A program made the translations under genes and the position numbers. From contig CAKMZR010000010.1 in the NCBI GenBank assembly GCA_929200455.1, positions 1 to 18,919 on the forward strand: DNA of 18,919 nucleotides, written 5' to 3'. Origin of the DNA: an uncultured Alphaproteobacteria bacterium. GTDB lineage: Bacteria > Pseudomonadota > Alphaproteobacteria > CAKMZR01. The notes beneath the pieces were generated by a model that worked only from the letters and a program-made list of their open reading frames with translations, was not told where the DNA came from and did not search any database. Position 1 is the stretch's first letter, and every line of letters starts with the position of its first letter. Shown here one piece after another: positions 1-10,300 of the stretch.

Positions 1-2253
<2,253 letters not shown>

Positions 2254-2256
2254 TGC

Positions 2257-2634
2257 ATGATCCAGTTTGAGCTCCTCACACCCAGAAAAACATTCCTCGC
2301 AGATGAAAGAGAAATGATTATCGTCCCCGGAGTCGAAGGCGATATGGGCATACTTCAAGGCCATTCTCAACTCGTCTCACGCCTCAGACCCGGAATGGTC
2401 GTCGCCCACGCTTCCGTGAAAAACAACGAAAGACGATCTTTCTTCGTCCAAGGCGGCTTCGTCGAAGTCAATCCCGACAGAGTCTCCATCCTCGCAGAAG
2501 ATATCGCAGACCTCAACGAAACCCTACCCGCCGCCGTCGATGCCCAAATTGAAGCTTGCAAAAATGAAAAAGAACGAGAGTGGCTTCTTGCTCTCCAAGA
2601 AATCATCAAAAATCCTCCCTACCCTCTTGACTGA
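2257..2634 (+). CDS. atpC: F1F0 ATP synthase subunit epsilon
   Basis: Epsilon binds the foot of gamma, connects it to the c-ring, and can inhibit ATP hydrolysis through its C-terminal helices. The N-terminal beta-sandwich is clear: FELLTPRKTFLADE, then VPGVEGDMGILQGHSQLVSRLRPG, then FFVQGGFVEVNPDRVSILAED. At 125 residues the protein is slightly short, and the C-terminal helical hairpin (about residues 85-125) is abbreviated and ends NPPYPLD. That could weaken self-inhibition, which is an inference only. The ATG comes three bases after the atpD stop with no separate Shine-Dalgarno sequence, so translational coupling is likely. It closes the ATP synthase group; mrp begins 20 bases downstream without a terminator. 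Confidence 0.95.
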   Translation: MIQFELLTPRKTFLADEREMIIVPGVEGDMGILQGHSQLVSRLRPGMVVAHASVKNNERRSFFVQGGFVEVNPDRVSILAEDIADLNETLPAAVDAQIEACKNEKEREWLLALQEIIKNPPYPLD

Positions 2635-2654
2635 ATAAACGCTTTATCACCCCC

Positions 2655-3710
2655 ATGTCAGAAGAATCTATACGGAATATCCTCGCCTCCATTCAGGACA
2701 TCAACCCCAATTCCAATATTCTAGAGGCAGGGAGAATCCACCACATCGACGCAAGCGAAGAGCGAATCTATGTCCTCCTCTCCGTACCCGCCGAAAATGT
2801 CCCCCAATTCCACCCCATTCGTGAACAAGTCGAAACACGACTCAAAGAACTGTATCCCCAGAAAAACATCCTCGTCGGAATGACCGCAGTCAAAAACAAT
2901 CCCGAACCACAAAACCCGCCTCAAAAACTCTCCTCACCTTTTCCCGCTCGCAGGATTGTTGCCGTCGGTTCCGGAAAAGGTGGCGTCGGAAAATCTACCG
3001 TCTCCCTCAATCTCGCCGTCGCACTTGCAAATCAACACAACTTAACCGTCGGACTCTTAGATGCAGATATTCACGGTCCCTCCATTTCTCATCTCATGAA
3101 AAACCACAAACGACCCCCCATCGAAAACAAAAAAATTATACCCTTCAATCGCTGGAACATTCATGCCATGTCTTTGGGTATGCTCCTAGAACCTGAAGAA
3201 CCTTCCGTTCTGCGGGGCCCCATGATGGGACGTGCTGTCGAACAAATGCTTGATGACGTTGCGTGGCCCCAACTCGACATCCTCGTCATCGACTTCCCTC
3301 CGGGAACAGGCGATGTCCACCTCTCCACCGCAAGAAAAATCCATATCGATGGTGCAATCATCGTCTCGACCCCCCAAGACCTCGCGTTGCTCGATGCCCG
3401 CAAAATGATCGCCATGTGCGAAAAACTCAACCTGCCCGTCATCGGTTGCATCGAAAATATGGCCGGATTCATATGCCCTCATTGCGGAGAAGAAACTTCC
3501 ATCTTCGGAAAAAATGGCGTACAACATCATGCAAAAAAACTCGGACTGCCCTACCTCGGGGCCATTCCCCTCCAAATGGATATCAGAACCTCAAGCGATG
3601 AAGGACAATGCCTCATCGTCGAAGACTCACAACACCCCCTGTCCCTTGCCATGGCACGCATCACAGATGCCCTCGTCAGCTCACTCAATCTGTCTCAGAC
3701 AACATCATAA
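2655..3710 (+). CDS. mrp: Mrp/ApbC/NBP35-family Fe-S cluster carrier ATPase
   Basis: This family is made of cytosolic P-loop ATPases that bind and transfer [4Fe-4S] clusters to target enzymes. The 351-residue product has an N-terminal MIP18/DUF59-type domain (about residues 1-80). A linker leads to the ATPase domain, with the deviant Walker A motif GKGGVGKS at 107-114, DADIHGPS at about 137, the family segment VIDFPPGTGD at 211-220, and a CPHC pair (C274, C277) that is the expected cluster ligand at the dimer interface. All key residues are intact. It lies 20 bases after atpC and 9 before uvrA, so it may be transcribed with both. No Shine-Dalgarno sequence is visible; the bases before the ATG are mostly C and T. 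I am confident in the family; the symbols apbC and mrp are used interchangeably. Confidence 0.95.
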   Translation: MSEESIRNILASIQDINPNSNILEAGRIHHIDASEERIYVLLSVPAENVPQFHPIREQVETRLKELYPQKNILVGMTAVKNNPEPQNPPQKLSSPFPARRIVAVGSGKGGVGKSTVSLNLAVALANQHNLTVGLLDADIHGPSISHLMKNHKRPPIENKKIIPFNRWNIHAMSLGMLLEPEEPSVLRGPMMGRAVEQMLDDVAWPQLDILVIDFPPGTGDVHLSTARKIHIDGAIIVSTPQDLALLDARKMIAMCEKLNLPVIGCIENMAGFICPHCGEETSIFGKNGVQHHAKKLGLPYLGAIPLQMDIRTSSDEGQCLIVEDSQHPLSLAMARITDALVSSLNLSQTTS

Positions 3711-3719
3711 GTATCTTTC

Positions 3720-6581
3720 ATGAACTCCATCGTCATCAAGGGAGCCAAAAGCCATAACCTCAAAAATGTCTCCATAAGCATACCGCGACATAAACTTATC
3801 GTCATTACCGGACTTTCGGGCTCCGGGAAATCTTCCCTCGCCTTCGACACCATCTACGCAGAAGGACAACGACGATACGTCGAAAGCCTCTCCGCTTACG
3901 CGCGACAATTCCTCGAACTCATGGCAAAACCAGACGTCGATTCCATCGAAGGACTCTCTCCCGCCATCGCCATCGACCAGAAAACAACTTCCAGAAACCC
4001 CCGCTCCACCGTCGGTACCGTCACAGAAATCTATGACTACCTCCGACTCCTATTCGCCAGAATCGGCGTGCCCACTTCTCCCGCCACCGGACTTCCCATC
4101 TCCTCTCAAACCGTCTCTCAAATGGTCGACAGCATCCTCGCTTTCCCGGAAGGACAAAAAATACTCCTACTCGCACCCATTGTTCGAGGCAGAAAAGGTT
4201 CCTACAGAAAAGAACTCACAGACCTCAGACAACAAGGATTCCAACGCGTCCAAATTAACGGAGAAATCCACCAACTCGACACCATCCCCTCTCTCGAAAA
4301 ACAAAAAAAACACAATATCGAAGTCGTCGTCGACAGACTCTCTACCTCTCCCCATATCGAAGAAAGACTCGTCGACTCCATCGAAACCGCACTCAAACTC
4401 AGTGACGGACTCCTCTTCGTACAAAACTTCGACTCAAAAGAACAACAGATCTTCTCAGAACACTTCGCATGCCCCATCACAGGATTCACCCTCGAAGAAA
4501 TAGAACCCAGACTCTTCTCCTTCAATAGCCCCTTCGGAGCTTGCTCTCAGTGCGACGGACTCGGAACCGTCATGGGATTCGATGAAGACCTCGTCGTCGC
4601 AGACAAAAATCTCTCCATAAAAAACGGAGCCCTCGCTCCCCTCAAAAATATTATGACGCAAAAAGATACCAGAATACTCGACTTCCTATGCAAAAAATAT
4701 AAAGGCGATATCTCTAGCCCCTTCCGAAAACTTCCCGAAAAACTCCAACGCATCATCCTCTACGGCACTGACGATCCCATCTCCTTCTCCTTCCAAGATG
4801 ACCTCGGACGAGAAAAACTATACTCCCAACCCTTCCCTGGACTCATACCCCTACTCGAAGAACGCTTCGCCAAAAATAAAGACAACGATTACCTGCAAAA
4901 CTTCACACGACCTCAAATTTGCAAAATGTGCAAAGGACAACGACTCAACGAAAAAGCTCTTTGCGTCAAAATAAATGAAAAAAATATCAGCAATATCACC
5001 AGCCTTTCCGTCTTCGAATGTCTCGATTGGATCAAACGTGCACCCAAATTCCTCTCTCAGCAACAACGAGAAATCGCTCAACGAATCTTACGCGAAATCA
5101 GTGAGAGACTCTCCTTCCTCGAACGTATCGGACTCGGATACCTTTCCCTCTCTCGCATGAGCCGCACCCTCTCAGGCGGCGAAAATCAAAGAATCCGACT
5201 CGCATCACAAATCGGTTCCGGACTCACAGGCGTCCTCTACGTCCTCGATGAACCCTCCATCGGACTCCATCAACGCGATAACGCCAAACTCATCTCTACC
5301 CTACTCCAACTGCGAGACCTCGGAAATACCGTCATCGTCGTCGAACATGATCAAGACACCATCTCTCATGCTGATTTCATCGTCGACCTCGGACCCAGAG
5401 CCGGAAATCACGGCGGAGAAATCGTCGCAAAAGGCTCTCTCGCCCAAATTAAAAAAAGCAAAAAAAGCCTCACAGGACTCTACCTCTCAGGCAAAAAAAG
5501 CCTCAAAGTCCCTCCAACACGACGCATAGCCCCCCAAAAAAGCACCAAATCACACATCCAAAAATTACCACAAAACATTCCTCACATCACCATCTCTCAA
5601 GCCCATGGCAATAACCTCAAACATGTAGACGCCCTCATACCCCTTCGCGTCATGACCGCCATCACCGGAGTCTCAGGAAGCGGAAAATCAACCCTCATCA
5701 ACCAAACCCTCCTCCCCGCTCTCGACAACCTCATCAACGCAAATCATAACTTCGTACTCCCCCACGAAGCCATCTCAGGCATCGATACCATCAACAAAAT
5801 TATCAAAATCGACCAGTCCCCCATCGGAAGAACACCACGATCAAATCCCGCCACCTACACCGGACTCTTCACGCTCATCAGAGAATGGTTCGCAGCCATG
5901 CCCGAAGCAAAAACAAGAGGATACTCCTCCAGCAGATTCTCTTTCAACGTAAAAGGCGGACGATGCGAAAAATGTCGCGGCGACGGACTCATCAAAATCG
6001 AAATGCACTTCTTACCAGAAGTCTACGTCTCTTGCGACGAATGTCACGGAAAACGATACAACCGCGAAACACTCCAAATCCTATACAAAAATCTATACTC
6101 CATCTCCGATGTCCTCAATATGACCGTCGATGAAGCCGCAAAACTCTTCCACGCCATGCCGGAAATCAATAGAAAACTCGAAACACTACGCAGCGTCGGA
6201 CTCGGTTATATCAAACTCGGACAACAAGCAACCACCCTTTCTGGCGGAGAAGCTCAACGAATCAAACTCAGCAGAGAACTCGGAAAACGTCCCACAGGCG
6301 ACACCATCTACCTACTCGATGAACCCACAACAGGTCTCCACTTCAACGATATCGATATGCTCCTACAAGTACTCCATAAACTCGTCAACGAAGGCAATAC
6401 CATCATCATCGTCGAACACAACCTCGACATCATCAAAAATGCAGACTGGATACTCGACCTCGGACCAGAAAGTGGACACAACGGCGGACACATCATCGCT
6501 GCAGGAACTCCAGAACACGTCGCAAACATCAAAAAAAGCTTCACAGGACAGTTCCTCGCCCCCCTGCTCACCAAAAACTAA
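3720..6581 (+). CDS. uvrA: UvrABC excinuclease subunit A
   Basis: UvrA is the DNA-damage-sensing ATPase of nucleotide excision repair; its dimer loads UvrB at lesions. The 953-residue product has both ABC modules: Walker A GLSGSGKSS at 31-39 with signature LSGGE at 484-488 (followed by N where most homologues have A), and Walker A GVSGSGKST at 650-658 with signature LSGGEAQ at 840. Walker B/D-loop segments VLDEPSIGLHQRD and LLDEPTTGLHFND are intact. The C-terminal zinc module CEKC...CDEC is complete. The first zinc module keeps C251, C275 and C278 but has Thr254 in place of the second ligand Cys. I recall substitutions at this position in alphaproteobacterial UvrA, so it may be a lineage trait rather than damage. 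The start codon has no Shine-Dalgarno sequence. dnaQ follows 12 bases later. Confidence 0.98.
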   Translation: MNSIVIKGAKSHNLKNVSISIPRHKLIVITGLSGSGKSSLAFDTIYAEGQRRYVESLSAYARQFLELMAKPDVDSIEGLSPAIAIDQKTTSRNPRSTVGTVTEIYDYLRLLFARIGVPTSPATGLPISSQTVSQMVDSILAFPEGQKILLLAPIVRGRKGSYRKELTDLRQQGFQRVQINGEIHQLDTIPSLEKQKKHNIEVVVDRLSTSPHIEERLVDSIETALKLSDGLLFVQNFDSKEQQIFSEHFACPITGFTLEEIEPRLFSFNSPFGACSQCDGLGTVMGFDEDLVVADKNLSIKNGALAPLKNIMTQKDTRILDFLCKKYKGDISSPFRKLPEKLQRIILYGTDDPISFSFQDDLGREKLYSQPFPGLIPLLEERFAKNKDNDYLQNFTRPQICKMCKGQRLNEKALCVKINEKNISNITSLSVFECLDWIKRAPKFLSQQQREIAQRILREISERLSFLERIGLGYLSLSRMSRTLSGGENQRIRLASQIGSGLTGVLYVLDEPSIGLHQRDNAKLISTLLQLRDLGNTVIVVEHDQDTISHADFIVDLGPRAGNHGGEIVAKGSLAQIKKSKKSLTGLYLSGKKSLKVPPTRRIAPQKSTKSHIQKLPQNIPHITISQAHGNNLKHVDALIPLRVMTAITGVSGSGKSTLINQTLLPALDNLINANHNFVLPHEAISGIDTINKIIKIDQSPIGRTPRSNPATYTGLFTLIREWFAAMPEAKTRGYSSSRFSFNVKGGRCEKCRGDGLIKIEMHFLPEVYVSCDECHGKRYNRETLQILYKNLYSISDVLNMTVDEAAKLFHAMPEINRKLETLRSVGLGYIKLGQQATTLSGGEAQRIKLSRELGKRPTGDTIYLLDEPTTGLHFNDIDMLLQVLHKLVNEGNTIIIVEHNLDIIKNADWILDLGPESGHNGGHIIAAGTPEHVANIKKSFTGQFLAPLLTKN

Positions 6582-6593
6582 ACCCAAAATCTC

Positions 6594-7262
6594 ATGCCTC
6601 CTCAAACCCCAAGAAAAGTCGTTCTCGATACAGAAACCACAGGAATCAATCCTCAAAACTCAGGAATCATCGAAATCGCAGCCATAGAACTCATAAACAA
6701 TAACCCCACCGGAAATTTCTATCAACAGTACATCAATCCCCATAGAGAAATCGAAAAAGGCGCCTTCGATGTACACAAAATTAGCAACGAATTCCTACAA
6801 GATAAACCCTCTTTCAAAGACATCATACAAGACTTCCTCGACTTCATCTCTTCAGATACCCTCATCATCCATAACGCCGATTTCGATATTAGCATGATCA
6901 ATACGGAACTCTCGCGTATAAACCTCAAACCAATCCAAAACGATTGCATCGATACCCTCATCACCGCTCAACGAAAACTTCCTGGACAAAAACATAGTCT
7001 CGACGCCCTGTGCAAATTCTATAATATCGATACCAGCAGAAGACAAGTCCATAGCGCCCTCGTCGATGTCCAACTCCTCTCCCAAGTCTACGCCCAACTC
7101 GTCGGACAACAACAACAACAATTCTCATTCTCAGATGACAACCCCTTCCGCGAAGAACTCAAAAACAAACACGTCACAGGAAATCAAATCATCAAAAAAC
7201 CTTCAGATGAAGAACAACAAAAACATCAACTCTTCATCAAAGACCACTTCCCCTCATCGTAA
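6594..7262 (+). CDS. dnaQ: DNA polymerase III epsilon-type 3'-5' exonuclease
   Basis: Epsilon is the proofreading exonuclease of the replicative polymerase. The 222-residue product has the full DEDDh set: ExoI LDTETTG (D12, E14), ExoII IHNADFD (D95), and ExoIII HSALVD (H152, D157). The segment GQKHSLDALCKFYNID just before ExoIII is typical of bacterial DnaQ. After the nuclease domain come five glutamines (171-175), where homologues begin the flexible tail that docks to the alpha subunit. The ATG at 6594 comes 12 bases after uvrA, with no Shine-Dalgarno sequence. It is the last gene of the + strand housekeeping run, with a convergent hairpin just beyond. A general DnaQ-like exonuclease is possible, but the length and the HSLDALC segment favour true epsilon. 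Confidence 0.92.
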   Translation: MPPQTPRKVVLDTETTGINPQNSGIIEIAAIELINNNPTGNFYQQYINPHREIEKGAFDVHKISNEFLQDKPSFKDIIQDFLDFISSDTLIIHNADFDISMINTELSRINLKPIQNDCIDTLITAQRKLPGQKHSLDALCKFYNIDTSRRQVHSALVDVQLLSQVYAQLVGQQQQQFSFSDDNPFREELKNKHVTGNQIIKKPSDEEQQKHQLFIKDHFPSS

Positions 7263-7271
7263 AAACTGTTG

Positions 7272-7298
7272 CGTGTACATCATACAAAGGTGTACACG
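7272..7298. terminator. Hairpin between the convergent dnaQ and cadherin-repeat genes
   Basis: An exact 8-base inverted repeat (CGTGTACA at 7272-7279 and TGTACACG at 7291-7298) encloses an 11-base loop. It sits in the 42-base gap between the dnaQ stop and the stop of the opposing giant gene. The + side is followed by ATTTCTCT and the - side by AACAGTTTTTA, so it could serve as a bidirectional terminator, better on the - strand. The U-tract is imperfect. Confidence 0.5.
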
Positions 7299-7304
7299 AT
7301 TTCT

Positions 7305-10300
7305 CTATATCCCGCTCTCGTCATAAGACGGAACTCCCCACACATCCTCACTATTGTCCAGACCTTCCGCAACAAAACCAGACAAAGAAAATGGTTCTTC
7401 CCCAAAAGAAGAAGTGCTATAGGTCGCTTTCCCCTCAAGAGAACCTTGCACCACATCTCCAGAAGCCTTGTCCACAAGACTCCCACTCAAAAACTCTATC
7501 TTGTACTCCCTGCCGTTCGTAAATGAACCTTCCACAACCACCTTAAACTTCTTGCCCTTCCCATAAGCATCAAGGACATTAATCTCCGTATCGCCCATCG
7601 TCACCTTGATCCTCGAGAAAATACCTACGCTCACATCCTTCGTAAAAGATACCTCAATCTCATTTCCAGAAACCAATGCCACCGGAGAAGAACCATCCAA
7701 CAATAATGCAGAACCCTCAACCTCAACATCTCGAGAAAATGCCTTCGTATTCAAATTCCCTCCTTGTGCAAAGGCCCCCGCAAGAATAGAAACCGTGTAT
7801 TTCTCCCCTTGCACAAAATCGACATTGCCATCCGTCTCTGTCAACTTCAAAATATGCTCGTCTCCATTCGTCGTCAAAAACTCTGCCGTCTTCCGAATAG
7901 ACGTACTGCTTCCCTTCTTCGTAAACGCTATTTTGCTCGAGTCTAACGTCACACCCGCAAAACTTATGTTAAAGTAAAGACTCACCGTACCGTCCTCAGA
8001 AACCTTCACGCCCACCACCTCGTAATCATTCAAACCCGCATCTTCCGAACTCACTTTAAGTCCTCCCGTAGAAGTCCGCGCAGACAACACGCCTCCCGCA
8101 GAAACAAATGCTCCCTGATCCGCCGTAAATTGATACGTCACATTCGCAGAAATCGGATCATCCGCAAGCTGAAGATACACAACCGATGGCGAACGCTCGT
8201 CAATGAAAAAGCCCACGACACTCATACTCGGACTCGGGAAAAAACCCGCCGTGTACACGTAACTTATCTTGCTTACATCCACAGAAACTACCGCTTTCGA
8301 CAACTTCAAAGTCACAAAACGTCCCTTAAATGTTTCCGATACCGTCTGCACCGTCAGCGATGACAAAGGATCCTCATAAGAAACACCCTCAATCTCACTC
8401 AAAGTTTCCTTGTTAGAACCATCCGTAAGACCTACCTTTATCACAAACGGGTTGCCGTCAAGAACGCCCGCTCCCTTCAATACCGTGCCCGGCACCGTAT
8501 AGGTAAAGCGATAAGAACCGTCATCATTCGTAATCACAGGAGTCTCAGATGGCGTCACATCCGTCGTCCCTATCATCACAGTCGTAATCTTATCTCCCTT
8601 CCTCGCTACAAGATCAAAAGTTATCTCGCGCGAGGACACAACCTTCCCAAATGATGAACCCACAAGCCTTAATTCTGTCGGCTCAGGCGGAGCTTCCGTG
8701 TCCAAAACCCTCACCGTCAAATTCTTTGATGCACTCAGACCTCCAGTATCAACCACATTCACCGACACCTCATATTCACTGTCTCCGTCTGCATCCGACA
8801 TCGCATCAAAAGAAGGAGGAGCAGCATTCCCCTTAAATTGAAGCTTGTAATTTCCTCCTTCTGCCTTTACCAACTCAAAAAACTGTCGATCCGCACCAGA
8901 AAGAGTCGGCACCAAACCCTGATCTTGGGCATCCTCATCAGAAACCGTAAGCCTATAAACAGGAAAAACATCAGCATCCTCTCCCACATCTATAACCGTC
9001 TTCTCGTTCTCTCCCTCCTTCGGCAATGTAATCTCAGGCGCTTCATTCACATCTTTCAACGTAACCTTAAGATTAAGCGTGTTCACCGCTCCACCCACAC
9101 TCGTAGCCGTCACCGTCAACCAGTAAATGCGTTTTGCCGTCAATTCAAAATTCGGAGCCGCTCCACTCTTAAACGAAAGAGCTCCCGTCGTACTGTCAAT
9201 ATTAAATAAGTCACCATCTCCACCAAAAATTCCACCCCGTATCCCATACGTCACCTTCGTCCCTTCGCCAGGATCCGACTCCGTCAATACCGTCACAAAA
9301 GTACCCCTCACGTTCTCATCAACACTCACTTCCCACAAATCATTGCCTATCTGCACATTCGTCTGTGTCGTCGTCCGTGCAAACTCAGAACCTATATTAT
9401 CCAACGTGTACGACACTGACACTTCGTCTTTCTTGCCAGAATGATCCGCAACAACCACCGTAAAATCATAAATATTGTTTCCACCCATATCCATAGGAGC
9501 CTCGTAATCAGGCAAAGACACAAAAGACACCTCTCCTGTCCGTGCATCAATCATAAACAAACCCGCATCATCTCCATTGCTCGCCTTCAAACTGTACGTA
9601 AGAAAATCATCCACATCACCGTCCGTCGCCACAAATCTTCCCACAAAAAAACGACCTTCAGGACCAGATAACGAAAAACCACCATCATTAGGTATGGTTT
9701 TCAATTCCTTGCCCCCACTATCCTCAACAGACATAAATACAGGTGTATGTTCATTCACATCATTCACCGTCACCAATACCCTATGTTCCGTCATCTCAAG
9801 ACCCGCACTCGCAACCACCGTGAAATCATACAGATTAATATTCGAAACACTTTTCGGGTTCCCTCGGGGATTCTCATAGTCAGGGGCCGTCCGAAAAGTT
9901 ACCTCACCCGTATTCATGTCAATCGTAAACAAACCCGAATCATCACTGTCAGACGTCTTCAAACTATACGTAATCGTTGCAGACGTCTCATCTCGCGCCT
10001 CAAAAGTTCCCACCGTCGTTACCCCCTCATTAATAGAAACAGATGACGACACACTTTCAAGAAATATAATCACATGATCAACCACCTCAACCGAAACCGT
10101 CTGTTCCGCCATCAAACTCCCATCCGATACCACCACCACAAAATTATACGTATTATCTCCTCCCATATCTCCAGGATTCTCATGATCAGGTGCCGTCTTA
10201 AATGATACCTCACCCGTGTCCATGTTAATCGTAAACAGACCCGCGTCATCTCCGTTGTTCGGCTTAAAGGAATAGGTCAACGTATCTCCCGCATCTTCAT

